Source: Acidimicrobiia bacterium (GTDB lineage Bacteria > Actinomycetota > Acidimicrobiia > IMCC26256 > PALSA-555). Taken from it: DNA of 51,702 nucleotides. The translations under genes and the position numbers were made by a program. Within the stretch, counting starts at the first letter, position 1. The number at the start of each line of letters is the position of its first letter. Below the pieces are notes generated by a model. That model had not been told where the DNA came from. It worked only from the letters and a program-made list of their open reading frames with translations, and made no database searches. The stretch spans positions 1 through 51,702 of the forward strand of contig SHUY01000004.1 of NCBI GenBank assembly GCA_009694435.1, read 5' to 3'. Positions 16,181 to 25,215 of this stretch are shown here, one piece after another.

Positions 16181-17608
16181 TCAAGAATAAGCGAACGGAG
16201 CCAACTGGGGCCACGGTCGCAACTCTTCAAGCACTGCTCCCGCCGCGAAGCAGGCTAGATCTTCGTGGCGCCGAGCCACCACCTGCACTCCTACCGGAAG
16301 GCCGTCAACCAGACCGGCAGGAATACTGGCCGCGGGTTGACCGGTTTGATTAAACAGCGCAGTAAACGGAGCCGACAAATCGAACAATGTGGCTTGGTTA
16401 CCGTTTAGTTCACCCATCAATTCGCCTTCGGCCAACAACGCGGGCTTGGGGGTAGTAGGAGTAATCAAAATATCGACTTTAGAAAACACTTCACTTACCG
16501 CGTCAAGCACACCTTGGCGTTGGCGAATTGATTTAGCGATTATTTCTGGGCGTAGATTTATAAATGACTCGTATTGCATTCGTGCCACCGTACTCAACTC
16601 GTCGAGATGATCTTTTACGTCTTGGCTATGCCAAGCCATGTCGTTGAGGGTGGATAAAATGCCCCATGAACTACCAACCCGAGGGAAATTAATCTCTAAA
16701 TCAACTCGCTCAAGTTTTAGCGCGTCGATAAGCACTGCCGCCATCTCTTCAGCCTGGGCCGCGGGCCCGGGTTCGCTGGCCGCGAATCCAAACGACGAGA
16801 CAAAGGCCACTCGAGCGCCGCTAAGACGATCAGCCGCGGCTCCCGAAACGACTTCGTGCTCATAATTTTCGGCCAAGGCCGGCAGCGAAGTCGGATCACA
16901 GGTAGTCGGTCCGGCAACCACATCTATGTAGCGGGCTGCGTCCCGAACGGTGCGAGCCATCGGGCCGCGCACCGGAACCAGCGAGCCGGGGAAAGGCCCG
17001 GGGTCGCGCCCCACTCGACCAAAGGTAGATTTCATACCGAATAACCCGCTGTACGCCGCGGGAATGCGGATCGATCCGCCCCCATCGCCGCCCGTGCAGA
17101 TAGGGAACAAGCCCGCAGCCACCGCCGCGGCTGACCCTCCCGACGACCCTCCAGGTGTGCGAGTCAAGTTCCAAGGGTTACGGGTAATGCCGTTCAGGGG
17201 AGTATTGGTGAAACTCACCGTGCCGAACTCGGCCGCAGTAGTGAGGCCGGCAATTACCGCTCCCGCCGAACGCAAACGCGTCACTTCGGAGTCGGTCACT
17301 TTAGCTACGCGGTCTTTATAAACCAACGAGGCTTCAGTGTCGGGCCAACCCGCAACCGAAACGAGTTCTTTCACTCCGACGGGGACACCGGCTAACACTC
17401 CCGGGTCAGATCCGGCCGCTACTTGAGCGTCGATGTCGGCCGCTTGTTGGCGAGCGGCGTCAACGTCGAGATACGAAATTGAATTCAACTCTGAATCAAG
17501 CCGATCAATGCGATCAAGATGAACGGCCAAAACTTCTTGAGCCGAAAGTTTACCCGCACGCACTTCGTCAGCGATTTTGGTCGCGCTGCTTTCCCAGATT
17601 TCACTCAT
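16181..17608 (-). CDS. Amidase-signature family amidase
   Basis: 475 residues. The Ser-Ser-Lys triad is visible: Lys80 in PVGVKELV, cis-Ser155 in TPGGSSGGSA and nucleophile Ser179 in GGDGGGSIRIPA. Length and motif spacing match amidases and GatA-like proteins; there is no GatB or GatC nearby, so this is not the tRNA-dependent amidotransferase. Specific substrates of these stand-alone amidases are rarely predictable. The ATG overlaps the WS/DGAT stop by 4 bases, so the amidase is translated from the same mRNA. Confidence 0.92.
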   Translation of the reverse strand: MSEIWESSATKIADEVRAGKLSAQEVLAVHLDRIDRLDSELNSISYLDVDAARQQAADIDAQVAAGSDPGVLAGVPVGVKELVSVAGWPDTEASLVYKDRVAKVTDSEVTRLRSAGAVIAGLTTAAEFGTVSFTNTPLNGITRNPWNLTRTPGGSSGGSAAAVAAGLFPICTGGDGGGSIRIPAAYSGLFGMKSTFGRVGRDPGPFPGSLVPVRGPMARTVRDAARYIDVVAGPTTCDPTSLPALAENYEHEVVSGAAADRLSGARVAFVSSFGFAASEPGPAAQAEEMAAVLIDALKLERVDLEINFPRVGSSWGILSTLNDMAWHSQDVKDHLDELSTVARMQYESFINLRPEIIAKSIRQRQGVLDAVSEVFSKVDILITPTTPKPALLAEGELMGELNGNQATLFDLSAPFTALFNQTGQPAASIPAGLVDGLPVGVQVVARRHEDLACFAAGAVLEELRPWPQLAPFAYS

Positions 17609-19032
17609 TGGCTCGTCGCCGGTAATTCTTCGTGAGCTCGCTTAGTCAGTTCGGTAAACGAGTCTTCAATACCGGCAGCCAAAACTTCCATATCCGGCCA
17701 CAAGTCTCGGTCGCCTAACAGTCCGATATTGAGTTGCCCGCAATAAGAAAGGATGGCGACACCTAAATTTAAGTTCCGGGTCAAAGGAACCATCGGATAA
17801 GCCTCAATCAGACGCGACCCCATGCAGTAAAGCGGAGTTTGGGGGCCAGGAACATTGGTGCAAACTAAATTCACGAACGGCTGGTGATGCAGCAACCGAG
17901 CAGCCAGCCCAAGAATGGTGGGGGCGGCGTATTGGGTTAAATCGAGCAAGGCTGCGGCCCCTAGGGCTTGCTCTCGTTCTTTAAGGTCGTCGGTGGTGGC
18001 CTGTACGCCCTGTAGACGAGTCACGGGGTCGGGCTCACCCACCGCCAAGGGTACGAACATGGCCGAAATACGGTTACCCAGAGCCATACGCTCGCTATCG
18101 TCGCGTACTGACACCGGACAGAAAACCTTGAGCACCAAATCGGGAGTCAGCTCACGGCGCGCTTCGAGAAGCCGAGCCAAGCCGCCGCCCACGCCGGCCA
18201 AAATCACGTCGTTGATCGTGCCCCCAAAAGCTCGGCGGGTAGTTTTCACGTCGTCTAACGAAACTCTCACCAAGGCAAACCGGCGCGACCGACCAACTAC
18301 TGGAGTGTTAAGCGAAGTGCGCGGAGCCATCACTCCCCCGGTCGCCATCGAACTAATCGACCGCACTAACTCGCTTACTTGATTCACCGCTCGCACCGGA
18401 ACCTCAACCGCTCGGCGAGCAGCGTTAATAGCGCCGCGAGGACTAGCGAGGGTGTTTTGTACTGAGTCGATGAGCAAACGGGCGGGGTTGGGGGCAGGTT
18501 GGGGCTGCCAATCAGGAGCTTCGACCACCGTGGTACGGGGAGAGAAATCAAATAGCACCGTGGCCACGTCAACTCCCGATACTCCATCGACTAGAGCGTG
18601 GTGGGTTTTTTGTATTAGCGCAATGTGACCGTCTTCAAGTCCTTCGACAAACCAAAGTTCCCATAGCGGGCGAGAACGATCGAGTAACTGAGATTGGATC
18701 CGTTCAAAAAGAGCCAGCAATTGGTCACGAGAGCCCGGAGTGGGCAGGGCGGTGAGCCGGACGTGGTAACCAATATCGAAACGGGCATCATCGACCCAGA
18801 TGGGCTCGGCCGCGTCAAGGGGAACACTTTGTATAATTTTGCGAAACCGTGGAATTAGATGCAGCCGTGACTGAACGAGATCAATAACGTCGTTGATACG
18901 AAAGCGACCGTCGGCATCTACGAGCCCCACGCCGTCGAACACACTCAGCGCGCCCACGTGCATTGGAGTTTCAAGCCGCTCCAGCCGCAAGAAACTGGCG
19001 TCAAGAGAGGTAAGTCGGTCGTAGTTAGCCAC
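17605..19032 (-). CDS. Wax ester synthase/diacylglycerol acyltransferase (WS/DGAT)
   Basis: 475 residues, typical for the family. The active-site motif HHxxxDG is HHALVDG at residues 144-150; the second conserved block NDVILAGVGGGLARLL lies near 270, and VCTNVPGP near 390. These enzymes esterify fatty alcohols or diacylglycerol with acyl-CoA to make storage wax esters or triacylglycerol and are abundant in actinobacteria. It is followed, with a 4-base overlap, by the amidase. The GTG start has TAGCGT 7 bases upstream and no Shine-Dalgarno. Confidence 0.95.
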   Translation of the reverse strand: MANYDRLTSLDASFLRLERLETPMHVGALSVFDGVGLVDADGRFRINDVIDLVQSRLHLIPRFRKIIQSVPLDAAEPIWVDDARFDIGYHVRLTALPTPGSRDQLLALFERIQSQLLDRSRPLWELWFVEGLEDGHIALIQKTHHALVDGVSGVDVATVLFDFSPRTTVVEAPDWQPQPAPNPARLLIDSVQNTLASPRGAINAARRAVEVPVRAVNQVSELVRSISSMATGGVMAPRTSLNTPVVGRSRRFALVRVSLDDVKTTRRAFGGTINDVILAGVGGGLARLLEARRELTPDLVLKVFCPVSVRDDSERMALGNRISAMFVPLAVGEPDPVTRLQGVQATTDDLKEREQALGAAALLDLTQYAAPTILGLAARLLHHQPFVNLVCTNVPGPQTPLYCMGSRLIEAYPMVPLTRNLNLGVAILSYCGQLNIGLLGDRDLWPDMEVLAAGIEDSFTELTKRAHEELPATSQ

Positions 19033-19039
19033 GACCCAA

Positions 19040-19045
19040 ACGCTA
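19040..19045 (-). promoter_or_regulatory. -10 element for a probable leaderless WS/DGAT-amidase transcript
   Basis: On the minus strand TAGCGT ends 7 bases before the GTG at 19032; no Shine-Dalgarno is present. Confidence 0.5.
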
Positions 19046-19094
19046 GGCGTTAGCCGGTCTGAGCGAAAGTGGAGCGATTGAGGGGCGGAGCCCT

Positions 19095-19973
19095 TTAACT
19101 GGCCTTAAAGCGCCGTCCGACCAAGAGCATGACCCCGCCAATTGCCACTGCGGCCAAGCCCGCAGCAACTAACGGCCCCGCGGCGGCACCGGTGCGGGGG
19201 AGGCTCGGCGCCGCCGCGGAGACGACCTCGGCGGCAGGAATTATTTCGACCGGAGGTTCAACCACCGGAACAACCGGTGGGGCGAAGCGGTAGCAAACTT
19301 CCACCGAGCCCGACGCCGCAGTGGTGATGCTGGCTTGAATATTGCCGCCCCCGCCGGTAAAAGTTTCGCCGATCGCGGTGGTTACTCGAAAAGCCACCGA
19401 TCCCGAACCAGAAAACTCGGTCAAAATACTCGGATCGCTACTGGCCATAGCCCCGCCGGCCACGTCCCACGCCACCGGTGCTTGGCTGACCGAACTGTTG
19501 CCAGAAAAATCCATTGTTCCGTCGAAGGCGCTAATAGTTTGCGAAGGCACTCGAGCTACTGAGCCCGAGATGATCTTCGGCGCACCAAGAGAGCTCGGCG
19601 GAGTGAATATTGCTTGGTAGTTCATCGTTTCGGCAAACACCACCGGAGTTTGGGCGGTGTTTTCAAAAGCGGCGTGGGTGTCGAGGTGAATCGTGCGGGT
19701 GGGAACCGTTACTTCGAGCAAGGTACCTTGGCGGGGATCGAACTTTTGCACTAAAAGATCGGTATCGATCTCAGTGGGCTGAAGAGGAGCCGAGACGGTT
19801 GCACACGACGACTCATGAGCGACAACCTCATCGGAAATAGTTTGGGCGCTCGCGTTAGTGGCCGCCCAGCCCAGTCCTACAAAGGCTAAAAGATAGAACC
19901 CGATTACTAACACCAAAATCGGGGGCCGCTTCGATGCCCGAGAATATAAGCCGGAATTAAGTCTTTGTCGCAT
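19095..19973 (-). CDS. LPXTG-anchored surface protein
   Basis: 292 residues. The N-terminus has a basic stretch and one hydrophobic segment (about 19-37) ending in an Ala-rich cleavage-like site (NASAQ), a plausible signal peptide. The C-terminus has a full cell-wall sorting signal: LPRTG at 258-262, a hydrophobic helix (about 266-286) and the basic tail GRRFKAS. The mature part is a beta-rich, Ser/Thr/Gly-rich domain with only two Cys (one near each end) and no recognised enzyme motif. It should be linked to the cell wall by a sortase, but no sortase is in the window. A GAGGGG Shine-Dalgarno precedes the ATG. The partner or ligand is unknown. Confidence 0.8.
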   Translation of the reverse strand: MRQRLNSGLYSRASKRPPILVLVIGFYLLAFVGLGWAATNASAQTISDEVVAHESSCATVSAPLQPTEIDTDLLVQKFDPRQGTLLEVTVPTRTIHLDTHAAFENTAQTPVVFAETMNYQAIFTPPSSLGAPKIISGSVARVPSQTISAFDGTMDFSGNSSVSQAPVAWDVAGGAMASSDPSILTEFSGSGSVAFRVTTAIGETFTGGGGNIQASITTAASGSVEVCYRFAPPVVPVVEPPVEIIPAAEVVSAAAPSLPRTGAAAGPLVAAGLAAVAIGGVMLLVGRRFKAS

Positions 19974-20055
19974 TGGTGAATTCCCCTCGCTAGTCGTGGC
20001 TAAAGCCGTACCGGATTACCGACTCGTCGGTAGGCGCGCCGTGACGGCTTCGGGT

Positions 20056-20061
20056 TATTGT
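20056..20061 (+). promoter_or_regulatory. -10 element for a probable leaderless transcript upstream of pyrE
   Basis: TATTGT fits TANNNT and ends 7 bases before the GTG at 20069; no Shine-Dalgarno is present. Confidence 0.5.
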
Positions 20062-20068
20062 CAGCACC

Positions 20069-20587
20069 GTGAACGAACTTTCTCCGGCCGCCGTTTGGCC
20101 CATCAGCGCGGCGCTAGTGATTTCGCTCGACGATCATCTCGGACCCCCCATCGACAGTTATCTAAACGGAACTCAGACTTGGCTCACTCCGATTGAGCAG
20201 CCCAGCGGGAGCGACGACCTCGTGTTGGAGTGGCGGCTTCACCCGGTCGCTAAATTTTCTCTGCCCACCGGCATACGCCACGACGATCTCTGGGAAGCGG
20301 TAATCGTGCGCCTCAATCAAAACGACGAGGAGTTGATTATCGGCCAAGAGTCGCGCGTGCTTACTTCACTGTGGGACGGCTTGGAATGTTTTCCGGCTTA
20401 CGGCGAAGACCTCGAACCCACAGCTCTTAGCCTCATCGCGGTCGATTTACTAAAAATTGCGCCCACTGCCTTAGGCCTAGTTGATCATCAGCGCATCGGT
20501 AGTCGTTGGGAGCACACCCAAGGGCGCGAATCGATTACCCGCATGTTGCTCGACGAACTTCAACCCACCACCGCACCCCCGGCCTAG
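20069..20587 (+). CDS. Uncharacterised protein upstream of pyrE
   Basis: 172 residues, soluble, with no signal peptide or membrane segment. I do not recognise a family. It is acidic and rich in Leu and Trp, with segments such as VLEWRLHPVAKF, ELIIGQESRVLTSLWDGLECF and LLKIAPTALGLVDHQRIGSRW. It ends 15 bases before pyrE on the same strand and is probably cotranscribed with it, which raises but does not prove a link to pyrimidine metabolism. Coding is supported by an intact frame filling the gap, codon bias like its neighbours, and the promoter hexamer at the start. Confidence 0.72.
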   Translation: MNELSPAAVWPISAALVISLDDHLGPPIDSYLNGTQTWLTPIEQPSGSDDLVLEWRLHPVAKFSLPTGIRHDDLWEAVIVRLNQNDEELIIGQESRVLTSLWDGLECFPAYGEDLEPTALSLIAVDLLKIAPTALGLVDHQRIGSRWEHTQGRESITRMLLDELQPTTAPPA

Positions 20588-20602
20588 CCAAGGAGACCAG
20601 CG

Positions 20603-21121
20603 ATGCCCAACCGCACCGAACTCGCGGCGGAAATATTTCGCGTCTCGCATCTCACCGGCACTTTCACTTTGCGCTCTGGGGCAGTAAGCCACGAATACTT
20701 CGACAAGTACCTCTTTGAAAGCGACCCCGTTTTGGTCAAATCAATCGCCGAGGCTCTCGCAGCCCTCGTGCCCGCCGAGACTGAATTTTTGGCCGGGCTC
20801 GAACTCGGGGGCGTCCCGCTAGCCGTTATGTTGGGCCAAGTTACTGGGCTGCCGGTGCTTTTTGTCCGCAAGGCGGCCAAGGAATACGGCACCAGCAAAT
20901 TGGCGGAGGGACAAGAATTCGCGGGGCGACGAGTCACGGTGGTCGAAGACGTGGTGACCTCGGGCGGTCAAGTGGTGACTAGCTGTGGCGATTTACGCGA
21001 CCGAGGAGCGATTGTTGACCACGCGCTGTGCGTAATTGATCGTGAAGCCGGTGGTCCCGAAGCCCTTGCCGCCATGAACATAACTTTGCACCCGCTCTAC
21101 CGGATGAGTGAACTTAGCTAA
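20603..21121 (+). CDS. pyrE: Orotate phosphoribosyltransferase
   Basis: 172 residues. It converts orotate and PRPP to orotidine 5'-phosphate in de novo pyrimidine synthesis. The PRPP-binding motif is VVEDVVTSGG at residues 113-122; the flexible catalytic loop contains RKAAKEYGTSKLAEG (about 89-103) with the conserved Lys residues, and LELGGVPLA near 66-74 forms the pyrophosphate loop. Length is slightly short but normal for the actinobacterial form. An AAGGAG Shine-Dalgarno lies 7 bases before the ATG. The stop overlaps the convergent Nudix stop by 4 bases. Confidence 0.94.
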   Translation: MPNRTELAAEIFRVSHLTGTFTLRSGAVSHEYFDKYLFESDPVLVKSIAEALAALVPAETEFLAGLELGGVPLAVMLGQVTGLPVLFVRKAAKEYGTSKLAEGQEFAGRRVTVVEDVVTSGGQVVTSCGDLRDRGAIVDHALCVIDREAGGPEALAAMNITLHPLYRMSELS

Positions 21122-21810
21122 CCCTCTGGGTCGCCCCGCCACGGTGGAGTGCGGGGTAAATCGAAATCAACCGGACGATGCTCGCCCTCAATAGCCGCGA
21201 AAGCAGTGTCGACCCAGCGCGCACCACCGGCTAGTGGCCACGGCAACGCATCACGAGCGAAAAAACCCACCGCCGAAGTCTCGAGCGGGTGACCATTAAG
21301 TTCACCACCAATCATGCGACAGTGAAATAGAAGTGAATACATCCCCAAGCGAGCAAAGCCCAATCGCAATCCGTCAAACACTGCGATAAGCGACTCCACT
21401 TCTACTTCAATCCCAGTTTCTTCGAGTACTTCTTTGATCGCGATCTCCGACGGGGAATAGCCCACATCAGCCCAGCCCACGGGATAGAGCCAAACGCCGG
21501 AGTCGGCTCGCTGGGTGAGCAAGATCTCCTTTTTTTCGTTGGCCACGATTGAAGCCACCGCTACTTTGGGGGTTACGTAACCCGGCACCCCACTACCCAC
21601 CGAAGCCAGCCAGTCGTCGTAGAGCACATCGGCTTCCGCTTCTTCAAGGGCGGCGGCGCGAATGTCAGCCGCCACTTTGAGCACCTCTTCAAATCGCTCT
21701 TTCTCATAAAGGCTTTGGGTAAAGCCCATGCCCGTGCGGGCCACTCCCGACAAGGTTTCAGCCCAGCGGAGCAAATCGGCCGCCGATACCGCGTGCGGAG
21801 CGTCGCTCAC
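21118..21810 (-). CDS. Nudix hydrolase with an N-terminal NudixN domain
   Basis: 230 residues. Residues about 1-70 form an alpha-helical N-terminal domain, as in ADP-ribose/UDP-sugar Nudix enzymes of the NudixN group. The Nudix box starts at Gly112 (GWADVGYSPSE) and continues to KEVLEETGI ending at residue 134. Relative to G-x5-E-x7-R-E-U-x-E-E-x-G-U, the first Glu is Tyr118 and the Arg is Lys126, while the metal-binding Glu127, Glu130 and Glu131 are kept. Activity is therefore likely, with an altered substrate range possible. The GTG start follows the hemQ stop by 9 bases, so the two form an operon. Confidence 0.87.
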   Translation of the reverse strand: MSDAPHAVSAADLLRWAETLSGVARTGMGFTQSLYEKERFEEVLKVAADIRAAALEEAEADVLYDDWLASVGSGVPGYVTPKVAVASIVANEKKEILLTQRADSGVWLYPVGWADVGYSPSEIAIKEVLEETGIEVEVESLIAVFDGLRLGFARLGMYSLLFHCRMIGGELNGHPLETSAVGFFARDALPWPLAGGARWVDTAFAAIEGEHRPVDFDLPRTPPWRGDPEG

Positions 21811-21819
21811 AGACGCGCC

Positions 21820-22599
21820 TTACTCATCGATACCAACTCGACGCAACGCTTCGGCCGGGTTTAACACCAAACCGGTGACGAACGGACCAAATTCTCCGTA
21901 GCGCACCGAAACTTCATCGAAACGCATCTCCGCCACAATGTCTTTTAGGGCTGCGGGATCATCGGAGAATAAAGTCACCCCCCATTCCCAGTCGTCAAGA
22001 CCAGTCGAACCGGTAATCAGTTGCGTGACCCGTCCGGCGTAGCGGCGGCCCACCGTGGCGTGGCCCATCATGAGTTCCTTGCGTTGTGCAAACGGCAAGG
22101 CGTACCAATTGTCCGCGCCGGTGCGGCGCTTACTCATCGGATAAAAACTTATTGTCGAACGCGTGGGAAGTTGCGGGTGAATACGCTGCTCTCGGTAATG
22201 CTCAATGCGTTCGTTCCAAGTCTCAATCCGAGTTTTAACCTCAGCCGGATCAGTAACTGACTCTTCGTTACGCAACCGTTCGCGCTCATCGTTTTCCGTC
22301 ATGGCGTACTCCGATGCTTCGGTGAGTGAGAGGTACGACCAGGTCGGCACCAACGGAGCCTGATTGAGTTGGTGTTGGAGGCGCTGGAGTCGAGCCCAGT
22401 CTGGGCCGATGGCCATAACCCCGAGAGCGGCTTTATGGCCAAGGACAACGAAGGTGAGGGCTTGGTGGGGAGCCTCGGCGGTGAAGTCAGAAATCGCCTC
22501 CTCGATACGCGAACCTCCCCCCACCGAGTTCGGAGCAAGATCAACGTCATAAAACAGGTGCAGCACTCCCCAGCCGCTGCTCGCTTCTACCGTATCCAC
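21820..22599 (-). CDS. hemQ: Coproheme decarboxylase HemQ (chlorite-dismutase family)
   Basis: 259 residues. HemQ converts coproheme to heme b in the coproporphyrin-dependent pathway used by Gram-positive bacteria. The family blocks are all visible: the catalytic Tyr in ISFYPMSKRR (about 150-159), DNWYALPFAQR, the proximal heme His in MMGHATVGRRYAG (about 178-190), and ITGSTGLDDWEWGVTLF near 195-211. The catalytic Arg typical of true chlorite dismutases is not evident, which favours HemQ. No other heme gene is in the window. A strong hairpin terminator separates it from groEL upstream. Confidence 0.94.
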   Translation of the reverse strand: MDTVEASSGWGVLHLFYDVDLAPNSVGGGSRIEEAISDFTAEAPHQALTFVVLGHKAALGVMAIGPDWARLQRLQHQLNQAPLVPTWSYLSLTEASEYAMTENDERERLRNEESVTDPAEVKTRIETWNERIEHYREQRIHPQLPTRSTISFYPMSKRRTGADNWYALPFAQRKELMMGHATVGRRYAGRVTQLITGSTGLDDWEWGVTLFSDDPAALKDIVAEMRFDEVSVRYGEFGPFVTGLVLNPAEALRRVGIDE

Positions 22600-22644
22600 G
22601 GTCTAAGGCTAGGCGAGGCGAGCGCCACCGTTCCCTACGCAGCC

Positions 22645-22669
22645 AAAACGCCCGGCCAAAGGCCGGGCG
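22645..22669 (-). terminator. Rho-independent terminator of groEL
   Basis: On the minus strand CGCCCGGCC, a TTT loop and GGCCGGGCG make a perfect 9-bp G+C-rich stem followed by TTTT. It lies 62 bases after the groEL stop and upstream of hemQ. Confidence 0.9.
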
Positions 22670-22731
22670 CTTGGAAACGCAGTTGGGGTGAGCCGAGGCC
22701 AGTGCGACCCGCGGCGGGTAATGAACCGACT

Positions 22732-24396
<1,665 letters not shown>

Positions 24397-24458
24397 TCAT
24401 TGTTGGACGGGAATTTTTCGGCCCGATGCTTTAGCCCGTAGGCGAAAATCGGTCTCCG

Positions 24459-24485
24459 TTAGCACTCGACGGTCTTGAGTGCTAG
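24459..24485. promoter_or_regulatory. CIRCE operator 1 (HrcA site)
   Basis: TTAGCACTC-N9-GAGTGCTAG matches the CIRCE consensus TTAGCACTC-N9-GAGTGCTAA at 17 of 18 positions. It is 78 bases upstream of groEL. HrcA is expected to bind here. Confidence 0.93.
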
Positions 24486-24515
24486 TCCATATTGGCACTC
24501 AAGACCGTCGAGTGC
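24462..24515. repeat. Perfect 21-bp inverted repeat made of two CIRCE cores
   Basis: Bases 24462-24482 and 24495-24515 are exact reverse complements, including the 9-base CIRCE spacers (GACGGTCTT and AAGACCGTC). A 12-base centre (24483-24494) separates them. Each arm is itself a hyphenated palindrome, so cruciform or long hairpin formation is possible. Confidence 0.95.
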
Positions 24516-24518
24516 AAA
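24492..24518. promoter_or_regulatory. CIRCE operator 2 (HrcA site), facing the metal regulator gene
   Basis: TTGGCACTC-N9-GAGTGCAAA keeps the GCACTC...GAGTGC core with 9-base spacing and 15 of 18 consensus positions. It ends 18 bases before the -10 hexamer of the divergent regulator gene and so overlaps that promoter's probable -35 region. Confidence 0.8.
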
Positions 24519-24536
24519 TGGACAGCCATTAAGGCG

Positions 24537-24542
24537 TAGATT
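24537..24542 (+). promoter_or_regulatory. -10 element for a probable leaderless regulator transcript
   Basis: TAGATT fits TANNNT and ends exactly 6 bases before the ATG at 24549; no Shine-Dalgarno is present. The second CIRCE lies just upstream. Confidence 0.6.
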
Positions 24543-24548
24543 TGACCT

Positions 24549-25208
24549 ATGGCGGAAATGCACGATGCGACCGAGGAATACCTCGAAACCATCCTTGAGA
24601 TTGAAGAAGAAGGGGTCATCCCTATCCGCGCTCGGCTGGTGGAGCGTCTCGGTCTCTCGGCCGCCACCGTCTCGGAGCAAGTCAAACGGCTCGTGGGCCA
24701 GGGCTACGCCGATTTACTGGACGACCGTTCGGTGCGCTTAACCGATTCGGGGCGGGCTATCGCCACTTCGATCGTGCGGCGCCACCGTCTCGCCGAACGT
24801 CTGCTCACCGATGTGATTGGGTTGGAGTGGGAAAAAGTTCACCGGGAAGCCGACCGTTGGGAGCACGCCATATCGGCGGAGGTGGAAGAAAAATTAGTTG
24901 AACTACTCGGCGACCCCGCCACTTGCCCGCACGGAAATCCCATTCCGGGTTCACACAATCGGGCCGACACTATTGGATCGGTTGCCCTCGCCGCCGTGGC
25001 GCCGGGACAAATTCGCATCACTCGGGTCAGCGAAAAAATAGAACTCGACGATGCCGCCATGAGCATCTTGGCTCAAGCCGGTCTCGTCCCCGGGCGAGAA
25101 TCATCGGTGGTGCGGGTAGAGAAAAGTGGCGTTGTAGTCAAAGGCGCTGACCGCGAACACTTGGTGCCCATGGCTATAGCGCAATTGACCTTTGTCGCCC
25201 CGGTTTAA
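24549..25208 (+). CDS. DtxR/MntR-family metal-dependent regulator, probably manganese-sensing
   Basis: 219 residues, co-linear with DtxR/IdeR through residue 110. Residues 1-70 form the winged helix (ARLVERLGLSAATVSEQVKRL), 71-140 the metal-binding and dimerisation domain, and about 150-219 an SH3/FeoA-like domain. Ancillary-site ligands His79, Glu83 and His98 are conserved. At the primary site Glu105 and His106 are kept, but DtxR's Met10 and Cys102 are Glu10 and Asp102. Acidic residues here are typical of Mn-responsive MntR, so manganese is inferred as effector. The gene seems leaderless, with a CIRCE element at its promoter, and converges on a ZIP transporter 7 bases away. Confidence 0.9.
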   Translation: MAEMHDATEEYLETILEIEEEGVIPIRARLVERLGLSAATVSEQVKRLVGQGYADLLDDRSVRLTDSGRAIATSIVRRHRLAERLLTDVIGLEWEKVHREADRWEHAISAEVEEKLVELLGDPATCPHGNPIPGSHNRADTIGSVALAAVAPGQIRITRVSEKIELDDAAMSILAQAGLVPGRESSVVRVEKSGVVVKGADREHLVPMAIAQLTFVAPV

Positions 25209-25215
25209 CCCCGAG

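Noticed and set aside
16181-17608. Amidase as GatA of the tRNA amidotransferase
   Set aside because: No gatB or gatC is adjacent, and the neighbours are lipid genes; a stand-alone amidase fits better.
20603-22599. HemQ as a true chlorite dismutase in a chlorate island
   Set aside because: The sequence has the HemQ blocks (YPMSKRR, DDWEWGVTLF), and no perchlorate or chlorate reductase genes are present.
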